Shown here: positions 21,401 to 36,400 of the stretch, piece after piece
Layout of the letters: each line of letters opens with the position of its first letter
Numbering within the stretch: position 1 is the first letter of the stretch
From: Enoplolaimus lenunculus
Lineage: Eukaryota; Nematoda; Enoplea; Enoplida; Thoracostomopsidae
Assembly (NCBI GenBank): GCA_030248215.1
Contig: JASANG010000238.1
Location: 124,001 to 188,000 of the forward strand
Length of the DNA stretch: 64,000 nucleotides
Direction of reading: 5' to 3'
Program-made: the position numbers and the translations under genes
The notes under the pieces: generated by a model
The model's input: the letters and a program-made list of their open reading frames with translations, nothing else
Told to the model about the DNA's origin: nothing
Databases searched by the model: none

Positions 21401-24400
21401 TTCGTATTAAGCTATGTAAACGCTTTTTTGTGTATATGCCATTTTTGTCTCAATACAATCGCTTTTTCAAACCGCAAAAATGTTTTGTATTTATGTTTGA
21501 TACGTTTAAACTAAAAAAAAAGTGACTAAATGCGAGTCTGAATGTAACCTATGACATCGGCGTAAGTTTCCATTTGTTCGTGTTGCTGTGCGAGCCGAAA
21601 CGCTTCTTCGTTACATTTGGACAACACCAGGAACTGAATCGCTGAATTGTAGTCGCTGCGTTTAAGAAAAAACCTAAAATTAGAATTGTTATGTACTTAT
21701 ATCTTACAGTTTAAAAAAAGAAAAAGAAAATATATTGTGAAAAACAGATTAAATTTGTTAGTAAAGATTCGCTAGCCAAAATTCACGTATTCTTACTTGG
21801 CAACCAAATTTGCACCTTCAACCGATTTGGTTTCGCGTATAATACGCACTGCTTCGTCCGGACTGTTCAAATAGTCTAGTAGCACCCTGCAACAACATAT
21901 TAAATCTTGTTTAACTTACTGTTATGTAACAATATAATTTGAATAATCTGGATCGTGTACATTCCATCCACATTTACCTTCAGGTTTATGGATTATCCAC
22001 AATAAATACTGTGGCTGCGTGCAATAAAATGGCACTCATTCCTAAGCGCAAATTTTAAAATTTTTCACATTTCCTACAAACTCATCAAACATTTACATCC
22101 ATTGTAATACCGGTAATTTATTCAAATAAACGTAAACTAAAATGTTACATTTAAGAAATTGCACAAAACATCCACGGTACTCTTCAGTTTATGTTCCAAA
22201 AATAACGCTTTAGAAAGACCCAACAATTATTTTATTACAGTAAACCGACAATTGTTGTCTTATCAAATGTGATATTTAACAAAAAGAATTACAATTCTAT
22301 ATCGAAATACACAGTGCTGACGTTTCCAAACAACTTTGCAATGTATGCTACTCCATACTACGAGTGAACTGGTAAACGAATTTCATCAACACAAAGGCAA
22401 AGATTTTATAATTTCTTTAAACGGTCCAAACATAAATTTCAAGTTTTATCATATCCTGAATTTTACCAAACATGTTAACGGACAATTTTATTAAATATCA
22501 TAATTAGAAGAGTAACGTTTCATATTTGTCTTTCGGTTTATTTGTAACGCTTCCTTACTCAACCTGTCTCCAAAGCTTAAGTTTTAAATTGCGGACGGGG
22601 GGGAGTATACAAGAGTATAACCATTTCGCGAAATTCTTCTTAACCTTCCTTAAAATAGTCTTTAACAATAACCGGCCAATTGTACAGAATCATGGGTTTT
22701 TTGTTTATTTGTAATAGTAGGTTAAATAATCAGATTTTTAATATTTCGGTTTAATTATAACGCTTCTCACTCTTGATTTAATTTACATTCAGTGAATATG
22801 ATAACACCGAGACGTCAAGTTTTTTCACATTCTAGCTTGTGTCATTTATGCAAACGAGCAGTGAAAACCTATTAGCTTCAATTTTTATAAGGCTTGGTTG
22901 TTAACCATTTCACTCATAGAGTATACTATGAGCAAATAAATACAATAATGTACGAGGAATACACACACTGTGAGCTGTGTTTAACATTTATAACATATAT
23001 GCGCAGTGCAACATCTCCACAAGACGTGAGAGCCTACTCGGGCTCGAGCGTCAAGCTCCTATAGCTCAGTGGTCATTGTAAATGCCTACAACCCGTGAGA
23101 CTGGAGATCGAATCTTACCTTGAAATTACATCTCAATAAAATTGAAACCATTCATATGAGAAAGGGTTAAGCATTTTGGTCAGTTTTCAAACATTACCAT
23201 GGATTTTGTTTCACATTTAACGCATAATGATTTACTTGTTTTTGCGCTTGGAATGTAAAAGTCAAATTTTACTTATCCGGATAAGATCTCGTGTACATTT
23301 TTAAAAATCGATTTCATAAACGGCTGGTAATCACATTTAAACAAGAGTACGCAATTGGTACATTTGGTGCAAATAAGAACGCGCCCGACACCCGCTGCAT
23401 TTTTTAAGCTACCCCCTCATTTTTGAGGGGTGAAGGTTACGCAAATGAAAGAGAAACTTAATATGCTAGTTTCAAAAAGCGAACTGTAGAACTTTTCTTC
23501 ATAAGTTTTCAAAGTATACATTTTACGTAGGCCCTCAAAAGTGAAGGAATAGATCAAAAACAGTACGCAAGAATAACGAATGCGGTAGATTTTGTTTCAT
23601 AAAAACTAGTTTAATACTCTTGCCTGATCTTTGTGATCAACTCTTAGTTAACCGTAAACCTTTACTACATGTTAAGTTAACCATATAACTCAAATTGGTC
23701 CCTGTTATTTTATACTTTTGCCATTTCATAAAGTTTCACACGTTAACCTGCCTTTTTGTAATAACCCTTTCACTCATAGAGTATACTGTGAGTAACTAAA
23801 AACAATAATGCACAAGCAATACACACACTGTGAGCAGTGTTTAACATTTATAACGTATATGCGCAGTGCAAAATCTGCACAAGACGTGAGAGCCTACTCG
23901 GGCTCGAGCGTCAAGCTTCTATAGCTCAGTGGTCATCGTAAACGCCTATCACCCGTGTGACTGTGTTTCGAATCTTACCATGAAAATACATCTCGTATGA
24001 AATTGAAAATATTCATGTGAGAACGGGTTAAGAGTCAACCATATAAGCCTTAACATTGTTAATGCAACGGAAACGTGAAAATGACGTGTGCTCTGAACGG
24101 TTTTCTAGGTGCTATTTTAGAAATTACTATACGCCTTAAGCGTTAAGGCATGTTGAAATCTACAAAAAACTTGATGTTCAAATTAAAAGCAAGTCTGCGA
24201 AAATTTCAACGCACACTCTGACAATTCATCAGAGTTAATAAGATCGATCTGTTGGACGACGTGCTCAATAACTCTACTTTGATTTCAGAAGAATGGACTG
24301 AAAATATGGACTTATTGGTGATTGTTGAATACAATCGAATTGTGCAATGCTTTTTCATTAGGTATTAATGTTTGAAATAACAACGGTGCTTTTATTATTT

Positions 24401-27400
24401 TGAATAAGGGTCACAAGAAATATTGTTCGCATAACTATTCTAGTGAAAATAACAACATTTCAAAGTAATCTTTATTTTAAAATTTTTGCGAACATCGCAG
24501 TATTGAAACGGCCGAAATGGATAGAATGTGGGAAATTGCTGCAAGTTTGTGGATACAAAAAATGATTCTCTGTCTAAATTTACCGATGGAGGTAAACGCG
24601 TAGTCGGAAACGCATATTTATAAGCTTAAGCGCTCGGATAAGCTTATACATAAGCCTAATCGTAAGCCTAAGCAAAAAAATTACTCTAAAGTTTAAGCTT
24701 GCATTAATGACAGCACGCTGGAAAACGAACTGCCTATTATCTACACTTAGCTTTGTCTACTGCAATTCTTTGAAAAGACAATTGCAACTCTGTGTAAAAA
24801 ACGGTTGACCTTTCAAAAATCGCTCAAAAATATTTTTATACCTCAATTTTTTTGTTTCAACGATTTAAACACTGCTCATGTATTAAAGAGTCAGCGTCAT
24901 TGAACTATGTTTCGTTATAAACGTTGTATGTTTAAGAAAACCACGTTTTCATTGTAAATTGACTGTATATAGTTTTTTAATTCAAATATTCTGAATATTC
25001 TTGCAGTAAAAATAATTTTTGTTTGTCATTCAGCCTATATTGCTTTGAGGGGCGTACCGTTGGTGCGTGACACTCCAAACTCTAAAAATTGTCTTCTGCC
25101 TACGTTTAAATGTTCATATTGTAGCCTATGTTTGGAAAATTTGGTTTAGGACTATGAAAATGCTCTGTATTCCGTACGCCCCAAAAAGTAACATTTGTCG
25201 CGGGTCTGGTCGCATACACAGCTTTATTCATAAACTTTTTTAATTTACCTTGAGAGGGGTATAGCTTTTATACGTTCCAGTTAAGCAGAATGATTAAGCT
25301 TATTTTTTGCTTGGACTTTTACCCTTAAGGTTGTTTAGGCATTTGGGCATCGGTTTACTTATAGGCTTTTCATTACGCTGGGTCATAGTTTAGGTTTAGG
25401 CTTAGCAACGCGTTTTCACACAAACTTCATTATACACATAGCATTAGCCATAAAGGTTTTAATGTTCCTCACTTCTGATTTCACTGAATTCAAAAAGAAT
25501 TATACGTCTGTTATACTCAGTTCAGCTTTTAGGAGGTGGCTGTATTATGCTTGAATATTTAGAATTGGTGCATATCTGTAGTAGTCGTGTATTGGAATTG
25601 CACCAGAACGTTTACGTTTAATACTGTAATGTTACGCTAATAAAATTGAATTATATTCAATTCTAATGCAAGCGAAGAATTTTATTTTAAAATTTAGCGA
25701 GTTTACGGAATCGGATTTTTATTTTTCGTGCAGCAAAAATATTTATTGAGGTTGATGTGTTAGGTACTTTTCTAGTAGTATTTTCACTTCAGTAACAGTG
25801 AACTTTGATTGTCAACTGACTTAAGTTATATATAAAGAAATTGCAGAAAGTAAGCTCTCGTACCATCTTTCACTTTACACTTATGCTTGGATGTAGACGT
25901 CTAAAGCATTTGCCTACGTTTGGCCAAACCTGAGCCTTAAATGAGTGTAAAAAGTGCGATACATGACGGTTTAATCATTAACAAAACTATTGCATTAAAA
26001 ATTGCGTTCAAAGATTGTGTGCACTGCAGCTAATAAACGCGCACCTCAAAAGGCCCAATTGACAACAATTTCTTACCATTTGATCAATTGAAATGAAATA
26101 AAAAATTACTGTACCTGACGCAATTATCATAATCCTGTGCGTTTTTGTACGCTTCGACAGCCGTTTTATACTTGCGGTCAGCTTCCATCGCTTTCGCGTA
26201 TTGTACGTGTATTTTTGGTGAATGAACTTTCGGAAGTAATTCTCCAACTTTTGTCCTAAACCAGTCAAAATATAAAGGCTTCTGTAGATACACTTTTGTC
26301 CAACAGGCTTTTAGGCTTAAACTTATGCTTATATAGACTTATGTATAATTTTGTTGAAACACTTACCTGAGGTTAAACGTAAGCCCAAACCTAAGCCTTG
26401 ACTTTAAAGTTAAAGCGAACGTCTACAAAAGCTCGAAAATCATTTTAGTTTCAAACAGGTATTCACTTAAACCCAGGTAAGCACCGTATTTTTGAATAGA
26501 AGTATACCACGGCAGTATTATACTTTAACTAGTGTGTTTGAACGCTAAAGAGATCCTGTATAGCATCTAGCTTCAATTAAACTTTCATCGCTAAGTAGGA
26601 CCCATATTCTCAAATGTCTATTACACCTATCATCAGTTAGCGATAGGTTTCCAATCTAACGAACAGCTGCAATTGTAGATTTCAAAATTGGTACAGAAGT
26701 AGGGCAAATAAACGCGAACGATGTGCCTAATTTCAACTTTAATACCCTGCGCTGGTTCCAAAGTTACAAGACCTATCACCAACTGGTGATATGTGATACA
26801 CACATTTGAGAATACGGGCTTAGGTTAGTGTACCAATTCTTGGATCGAACGTGAACGGCGGCTGCTCGATCGAAAAATTCACCTTTCTCGTACAAATCGG
26901 CGGCTTCATGATATTGCTGCAACATTTTGAAATTTTACTTAAAAATAGCATTGCCATTTTTATCAAAAGTACCGTTCCCGTGTTCTAAAAGACCTTAATG
27001 CTAACAATCTAAGCTATCCTTAATTTTTAATGTTTAACTCACAATCATGGCGCACCGTTTTGCGTGTAAAATAACTGAGGTAAACAGTGGCAGATAGAGA
27101 AAAAATTAATGTGGGTTTGAGAAATGCAAAAAATATTACATATGAGCTTAATTGTAAGTTCCCGCGGCAGAATAGTACAAAAACGGTTCACGGACACCCA
27201 ATGAACCTCCTCTGAATTGGCTCTGGATCAAAATACTCTTTGGTAAATATTCAATTTCTATGCATACCATCTGCATTAATTTTAGCTTGATATAAACAAT
27301 GATTGTCAACGACATCTTTAATCTGTTTCTGTCTAATTGATAATTCTAAATTGGCAGAAAAAATTAAAAGCAAAACAGCAACGTCCAATTTAGTATAGGC

Positions 27401-30400
27401 CGAATATTTAAAAAGCTAAACTAGCGGTTGCGTACCTTCATGCTTTCCAAAATTGTCGCACATTCTTTTTGAAGCAACTTGTTGTTCGAACTAAGGGCAA
27501 TTTCTGTTCCTCTGCAATAAATAATAGCAGTGAGGCTAATTGGCCGTTGGTGGCTGGCTACTTAGCTAACTGCTTAGAGCAGCTGTCCTGACTGGTAATC
27601 TGTCTGTACGTTGTAGGTTCAAGCCCTAGCTGCCGCATTACAAGGAAAATTTTCGTTAAGGGCGCTAATCCTACTGCATATTTTTTGTTGTTACATTTCG
27701 TACATCTTAAGTGTAATTATTATTCCAAAAAAGCAATTAATAATGCTGATTTTTTTGTAAACTGTTTAAATAATAAAACTGATCGGTTGCTAGTAGATTA
27801 GATCAAAGCTTATATCAAAACTAAAAGAAAAGACGCTGTTCAAGATAAGCACAACAAAGATAATATATTAGTTAATGTTAATTATAGGAGCCTGGGCGAA
27901 TTATTGTTTGGAAAGCTTAGGATTGGGATTACGATTAGGCGTAGCCTAATATGTTTATGAATATGGTTTGGATTACGCTTAGTAGACAAGCACTCAATAG
28001 TTAGTTTGGGTAAACGTATAAAGCAAATTTAAAGATCAAATTACCTTCTAATTTCACCCAATCGTATCGCCATGCGGGCAATCCCGGCATTACACGCATC
28101 ATTATGATCCTTGAAATCTGCGTTATCCAAAACCAGACCTTTCTCATAATGAATTAACGCGTTCGAATAATCTGTTCTGAAAAATAAACAAAACAAAATG
28201 TTTATGTGAATTGTCAAAATATTAGCTGCGGTTAAATATAAGTATAAACATAATACAGTATCAAATATATAATAGTTGCGGTTGATTGCTATATTGGCTT
28301 GTTTTATAAAAAATATTGTAGACGCGTACTTTACTGAAATGAAATAATGAAATATGCTCTTGGGATTTCAGAAAAAAATAGAATTTTCGTTTCCAGAACA
28401 TAGAGTATCAATGGTAGACAGAAAATGGGCGTTTTAAAAATCACTTTCCATCCACTGCCAATGGTGTGTATTTTGGGAAGCCAAAAATAAGATTTTTTGA
28501 AAACTCCTTAGTTTATTGGTTTATTTGTCATTTAAAAAAGCAACAAATAGAGAAGTACAAAACTCAAAAAAGCTACTTTTATTTTAAAATACAAAAGTTT
28601 CAGGCATGCTTACGTTATTTCTAGTTGTTGAGCGTATTCTTTTGAAATGAACGGAATCTGTGCTGGATCGAGATGAGAAGCGAGTTGTAGCGCCTTATCC
28701 CAATGAAGCAGATCTCGCCTAAGCTAAAATAGCACGACAACAATGTATTCGCCATCATTTTTGTGATAGTGGCCAATTATTTATTTGATCGCGAACTGGT
28801 TCTTGAACCAGTTGTTTGATGCAAAAAATTATCACCATTCAACTCAGCTACACAAGCTGTGTAGATGTGTGAATGATCACATGAGGTTTACAAAAAAATG
28901 AAATGTGCAAAAAATTTCAAAATCGAACCATTTTTTAAGCAAATGTTGGCTGATACACGACACAGCTGCTGATATAGACTACATTTCCCAATTGTGTTGC
29001 TTTAAACAAAACAGAATACACACACGTTTCAAAAACTGGTAGTGCGATGGTCAGGCATAAAAATGCCAAGTTTCCTGTAAAACACAGAGTTGACGAGTTT
29101 CTCCTGGTTTATATAATGAAATAATACAGCTTAAACATAAAATTATGGCTAAATATGCTTTATAGTTAGGCAACATTTTATCTAAAGATTCAATCTTGTT
29201 GACATACCTGCAGAGCGCGCACTGGGTCGTTCGACTCAAGGTAATGCTTTTCGGCCATGTCAAATTTTCCGATAAACATTGACAAGTGACCGCAAAGAAG
29301 GTGTTTGTTCATAATTTCCTGAAAAAAGTTTAAACATCAAGATTTTATTTGAACATTGTTGCAATTCGATTTTGACCTGGTTTTTACTCGAAAACATTTT
29401 TATACCAGAATTTGAAAAGTTTTTGATGTTTTTACTATTTTTCAAAATTCAATCTAAATTTACCCAAAAGTGCGGCTTTTACAATGTGGATGACGCATAA
29501 ATTTTAAAATTCGAAATTAATACGATTAGTCCTTTACCGAACACCACTTAAAGTTATCGTGAATAACGTGTTCGAATTGATTGAAATTTATCAATGACTG
29601 CTCCAGTATTACAGAATTTACGGAAATGTAAAATTGTTACGTTGAATATTAATCAGCTAACAGAAGCGCAGTTCGTGAATTTATAGATATATGTCGTTAA
29701 CTTTTACTCCGCAGTATTATATTTGCAACCACAAAAGAGCTAAAGGTGCACATAATCCTACTCCGTGGCGTTCGAAGAAATTTGAATTTAATGTGGGCCG
29801 ACACCAGAACATTACTATTTATATGAGAGCTCATAAAATAGTGTTGCCACACCGACGATTATATATTGATAAATCAATTAATCTTGCCAAACAAAAAATT
29901 ATTTAAATTGGGAAGTGGTTTAGCCGCCTCCCCCCATTTGACACGCCTCTAATCGTCATACCTCAACCGATTCCAGAGCCCAAACCATTCCAACATCAGA
30001 TATTTGTCGAAATACGCGAATTGCTGTAAATGCAAAGAACATTTTATTCTTATAATCGTAAAACATTACAGTTGATTTATATACAAATGTATTAAAACGT
30101 CAAACAGAATTTGAAACAAGTGCAACTACGAAAAGAAATTAAAATATACTTGACACTTCTAACTTTCTTTCAGCTGAACCGACCAACTGTGGAACATTTT
30201 GTTAAGCAAAACTACAGAATGTAGAATCTGGCGTTAATTACATAAACACGAGTGAACTATACAAATGTATGATTTAGTAAATCAGACAGCCAGTTGCAAA
30301 CATAGCTTTAATATATCTGTGCCCCTAGTTTTAGACTGCAAGAATACTGCCTAAATCTTAACGTAAATCTCAAACAAACATGCGAGCTTTGGCATTTAGT

Positions 30401-33400
30401 TTCTACCGTACTGATGAATAAACGGAAATAATGCGCACGAACGGACCATTTTTTGAAAGTTTTTGAACAACAATCAGACAATACTTAACCCAAACGTATA
30501 CAAAACCCTTTTGAAAGCAATGTTATGAAAATAACATTTCGAAATGATGAATAAAACCCCAAATTTAAAAATACTTAAATCAAATTTTTACCAAAGTTGA
30601 TTTCCAGATGATACGTAGCAGCGTTTCCCAACGATCGCCAGCGATCTGGATTATCGAGAATGTTACATAGTTCCCACGCGACGTGCCACCTATTAAACAT
30701 TACATACTTAAACTATTATGTAGATAACATGTTGTAACCGTTGCCGAATGCTAAAGAATACCGAAGTCGAACACTGCTATGAATTTGGGTAATTTATACT
30801 TTGATTAATCAAATTTGTGCTGAAAAGTACTTGGTTCAGGAAGCATTTGCGTATTGACGGAGGGAAGTTAACATTTAAAGGCTCTTAAACTCTTTGGCCT
30901 GTATTTGAACACGGATTTTAATAAAGAGAGACCCCCGACTCTTGTTACCTTCCCCTATTTGTTTGTGTATTAAGTAGTCATATCAGTATCTTACTTTGGT
31001 AAGTGACAATTCAAATATTTAAGTGAACACTAATTACTTGACTTTTAATCACGCTAATTTAGTATTACTTGCTATAATTTATTACAATTTTGATTCTACA
31101 AAACTTGTAAGATTAATATTCCTGCTGTTTCGCCTGGTTCTGATTGTTAGAAGTGTGTAAAGCATACTCCTGGCACTAGCCACAGAAAAGCCCACTGCGA
31201 CCGGACTAAGTCAACAGTTGTAGTAACGTTTCCTGCTAATTTGGGTTCAAGTTGATATTTGCAAGTATTCGTAAGCTGATAGTAATAAATACAATGACGA
31301 CTTAGCCATTAAAGGTTTAAATTTAATTTAGTACAAGGGGAATACATACCTAGCAATGGAAAGGGTTTTATCTGTTGCTGCGAAGAAACTTTGTTTCACC
31401 AACACAAAACATTGTCGCGTGCTTATACAAACATAACTTTCAAGTAAATTCAAAAGCTTTACATACTTTTGTAGAGTAACACTTCGCTTGAGCAGCTTTT
31501 CAATCTGAAAAAATGTTTCACTTTACTTAAACACTATCGGACCCGTAGCCTAGGGTGGCAAGTGGGTTTAGCTCACCTGCAAAGTTTTGGTCCCCTAAAT
31601 GTTATCAACCTTGCTTGCATGCCAACGAAAACCCTTGTATGCCCCTCCTGAAAAATTAAGGTGAGCTGGCTACGGGCCTGAACACAACGTTCTATTGTTC
31701 GGACAAGTATATTGAAATACGAACCTACTGCGCACTGTTATATAAAAATTGGCCTGCTGTATTAACAAAATTTGCGAAGCAAAAATATGATATATAGCTG
31801 GCTACTTAGTGGTGATTCGATTTTTTAGAATTTCTGAATTTCATGTTCTTGCATGGGCGCTATGTACTACTGTTACAGATAACTTGCCATAGATTTACTA
31901 TTAATATTGACGTCTGATTTGGCGGCCTGATTAAACAAACAAAACAAGACACTTTAAGTCGTATATGCACACATGCAAGTGTTTGCTGCGAGAACTAGCA
32001 TCTGCAACTTGTACGTGTAAGATTTGTTTAAAATCCAATTCACAAAACTTACAGCTGACCTACTCGTTGTAGTTCGCAGTGGCAAGTCTTTAAACTCGAA
32101 CGTGCGATTTACAGCTGCAAGTTTTCGATGCAAATGCTTGACAGCGTGAATAGAGTTTTAAATTGCAACAAAAGATTCACTAAATGCGAGACGCAACGCA
32201 GCCTTCTTACTTCAGCAACGTTCTTTTCTGTATTTCGCGTATCAAACGCGTGAGTGTCAAGCGGAACACCGTTGAGTTTTCCACTGGTTGCCTGACAAAA
32301 AACTGACCCGTTATAAAACAGAAGCGGTGTTTGGTTCGGCGGTAGTTTAGTTGTACCAACAAACTTCACTTTTGGACCTGAAAATTAAGTTTGATAAAAG
32401 GCCAAGATCCTTTATCCTATATTTGAAAAATAAAATGGCTCATAAAATACTTGCAAAAGTAACGCAAAAATGTTATGGTTGGAGTTTTTGGATGATAGCT
32501 ATTAACACAGCAAAAAAGTTAGTTCTAAAGTGAATCGAAAATGTATCCTATGGTAAATGGCACACAAAACATTTGGTAATATTTATTAATCTGTTCAAGA
32601 GTAAAAGAGGATTGCTTTTTGTTGAAATGTTGAATATCAATATTAGTTGAAAATTATATATATATTTTTGCTGCGGGGTTTTTTCATTTGCTGTAACTTC
32701 ATTTCGGTTTTAATTGCGATGACATATGTACTTAGCTAGTATATTTCAGAAGTTTTTCTAAAATTATAAGCTACACTTGTGACTTAAAATTTAACCACTT
32801 ACCATCTATGGTATCACGATAATGGATATACGTATAAAGTTTCTCGGAATCATACAGCACAAACGTATCCTGCAAAACTTATAACTTGCAACCAGAAAGT
32901 TATTACAAATGTAAATGAAGATTACCAGGCTGCGAGCAGTGATGAGAATGTCAGAACATTTAATTTTACTTGCAGTGTTGTGGCAAAAATTCGATTTAAG
33001 CTTTCTGTTTGAGAAATCTCGACAATTAAAGGTTTCTATTAAATAAAAATACGAAAAACCTCACTACCGAAGTTGAAAGAACCCCTGAAAAAATAGTGTA
33101 GTTTAGAGTAATCAGTCGTCTATTGTTTTTTGCAGGAACATAGCTTTTTCCAGCACTAGAACAAGGGTGATAGTCCGTGGCTCATGTAAAGATCAGGGGC
33201 GAAAGTGTTTCCGCGGGACTGCAATACAGTAAGCTTAAAAGCTTTACATTAATTCCAAACGCTTATGCTTACGCTTAGACTTAGGAATATTTACCTTCTA
33301 TTGTTATAAATTTTATTTTTATGTTATTTACCTTCTTCTGCAGTAAATTTTATTTTTATGTTATTTACCTTCTTCTGCAGTAAATTTTATTTTTATGTTA

Positions 33401-36400
33401 CTTTTTCTTGCAATAAACTTTATTTCTATGTTATTTACCTTTTCTTGCAATAAATTCTCGTGTAGAGCACCTTTAACTCCACTTGGCCAATCGGGTATTA
33501 CCAACAGGTTGTCGTTTAGCTGTGAAAAACAAATTAACCAGAATTTATTATTTGTAAATGTGTAAAATATATTGCATTTGTCAGTAGTCCATGCGTTCCA
33601 TTCTCTTGAATGAATGGAATCCGGTTGAGTATTAATTAATTAAAACAAATAAAACGTATGATACTTTTAACGCGGTAAAAAAGCCTAATATACACAGCAA
33701 AAGTGTGCCTTGGACATTATTACCAAAACGATGTTTGTTTACTACAAAACTGTTTGGACCCAAAAGTGTCCAACCTCAAAAAGTTTTCTGAGACGCCGCT
33801 GCAAATGTATCCATCAGACTACATAAGAGATAATTCACAATGAGAAATTGTATTTTAAATCCATTATTCCAGCATTTATTCCATTAACCCATTCTTACAT
33901 GAATATTTTCAATTTCATCTGAAGCATAGGTACATAATATTCCATTTACAATTCTAACTCGGGAGTTTTGCGCGGAAGGTGTTCATACCATCACCACTTT
34001 ATAGGAGCTTGACAATCGAGCGCGAGGAACTCTCATGTTTGGTTGATATTTTGCATAAATTATCAACACTGCTCAATGTGTACGTTTAGTTTCGGCCGTA
34101 AAATTTGCGTTATAAGTTACCCTAGTTTATGTAAAGGGGATATCTTTACTAAACTTAATGTTTTATGTCTTAAAATTTTTTATACAATACAGGATTATTA
34201 TTGTAATATGTACCGGATTGTAAATATATCCGTCAAGTTTACTATCGATCAACACCAACCGCATCCCCGTTGGATCGGCATAAATAGCTTTGACACCGTT
34301 CGAATGTCGAAACTCGTTTACAACTCGCCAGTCTTCCAAATACAAGAATGAAATGTGACCGGACTGCAAATTTAAATACAAAATCTGATGAAATTTTTAT
34401 AATTAAAGCAATAGAACAGGTCTTCGGTGTCATTGCACCTGTTTAAGGATAGCAAATGTTTATTGAAGGAAAGTGGATTCTGGCTATATTTACAACCGGG
34501 CGCCAAGGTTTAGGCAAATTTTTTCTGAGAAAAATCTATTGGACCCTTTGGCAATAGATCTGCACTAGAATTATGGTTAAATCAAGGAAGAATGAAATGA
34601 AATCAAACGTCAATTACTAGATTCAAAATTGTTTATCTGTTCCAGTCATCTTTTTGGGTAATTATGAGGAATTTAGTTTAGAATTTTTTTGCCTTAGTAT
34701 ACTTCGTTTTTCAGCTATTTTCAAAGCACTTTATCAAAACAAATATTTTTGCTGCAAAAAACAGAGGCTTAGCATAAAATAATATCTGGTGATCAGCAGT
34801 GGCTAACTATAAAATATAATAACATTACTTCGAAATTAAAACATAAGATCTGTATAAATCTAAGTCGTCCCATTTCTTTTCAATGCAGAAGTTGAGCTTG
34901 CTATCTCATTCAAGTATATTTAACTGCTTGTAACTGTACTATATAAGAGCTAACACTTAAGGTGAATCTACTCTAAGTTAGCTGGTGCACAAGAAACATT
35001 CGATTAAATGTGAGCAGGCTTACATTGGTTGCAAATATGAAAAATTCTTTGGTCATCGCTATACTCGTTATGTGCGCAGCGCTCTTGCTTGGATCTGGAA
35101 ACATTGTACTTTCGACCTCTTCGTTACCTTTAGGTTCAATCTAGAAAATACAATCGACAATCTTGATATTCAAAGAGACAAATGAAATTTTCAACATAGT
35201 GTTTCAACAATGAATCAACGAAAAACGTCAATTGTTCGGTTTTGAGCGATAACACTACTTGTAATTTTACAAATTTAGGCCCACGTAAAGATCAAGGGCG
35301 GAACGTTTTTCTGCGGTTGTGCATTAGAGTAGCGTATATTTTAGATTAATTTTTGTTTAGGCGTAAACTTAGGTATAAGGGGTATAAGCGTATTTTTACC
35401 CTCAGGCTAGACATAGGAATATGCATATTCCACTGTTACAGCCCTGTTCTATAAATTTGGCTAAATTTATTATTAATTATTATAAGTCAGAACATATCTA
35501 GAGAAAGGGGTCACTTACTCTCATCGTTCACAAGATTAATTTAAAATTAATCTTGGTAGAAAGATTAAAACAGTTACAGTGTTAAACAATCTGATCAAAT
35601 TCGAAACGGTACTTTTGTGAGCTTACCGGATGCACTTCAACTTTCCCATCGTACATTGCAGCAGCGTATTCTTCGTTTAGTTTGATGCAGTTAATTGTAC
35701 CGAGATACTCCTTGTCATGCAAAAACGTTGCACCTGAAAACAAAACTGATATACAAGAAGTTGTTATAGCATAGCTTTACATAGATTACATACGCCGTAA
35801 ATGATGCTCCGAGTCTGAAATTTCGATCTGAGCAATGCAAAGTGAGAATTTCGCAACAAGATATCGCTTAAAGAAAACTTTGAGCTCTGCAGCAGTGCAA
35901 AACAAGCTCAATACCAGTGCGTTAACACGAGCGTTGCACTAGTTTTGCATGACCATATTGCTTAAAAGGTTATATATCAAATGATGCTCCATGTGCGCAG
36001 CCCGAATTTAGCTAAGCGAGGCAAGAATTGCGGCCATCGCCACGACGCGATAGTAAATGTCTCAGTTGTGAAAAACGTGAGCTATCGTGCAACTTGGTTT
36101 CTGAGTGAAACGAAACTCTGAACGAAGCTCGGAGTTTCGTGAAGTGTTTCCTGTTTTGTACTTTGGGGTCGAAAGGGGGATGTCCGTCCGTCCGTCTGTC
36201 CATCTGTCCGCCTGTCCGTCTGTCCGTCCGAAAAGAATCTCAAAAACGGCTGAACCGATTTTGATGAACTTTCTTTTGTTTGAAAGCCAATTATTCTGGA
36301 GTTTTAACCTCGCAATTTAGTTTTAAAATTTCAAGCCGTTTATTAGCTACAGACTAATTTACATAATTAGTTAAGCCTAAATTAGGACTTTCTACATTAT

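Larger units (their letters stand above)
18135..30689 (-). other. WDR19: WDR19 exons 21-36 (TPR-like solenoid)
   Basis: Exons are 30592-30689, 29962-30023, 29208-29318, 28614-28723, 28045-28176, 27436-27511, 26834-26916, 26115-26255, 21797-21886, 21549-21673, 20968-21077, 20017-20157, 19613-19709, 18965-19089, 18482-18563 and 18135-18288 (residues 710-1288). Matches include [12 protein letters not shown] (21), [20 protein letters not shown] (24), [11 protein letters not shown] (25), [19 protein letters not shown] (27), [19 protein letters not shown] (30), [20 protein letters not shown] (33) and [20 protein letters not shown] (34). Helical-repeat spacing follows human WDR19. The intron between exons 28 and 29 (21887-26114) is 4.2 kb and holds two copies of the TTAA-flanked MITE. 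Confidence 0.94.

Noticed and set aside
27549-27640. Functional tRNA gene
   Set aside because: A and B boxes are visible, but the acceptor stem and anticodon arm do not pair properly. Kept only as a SINE or tRNA-like relic.
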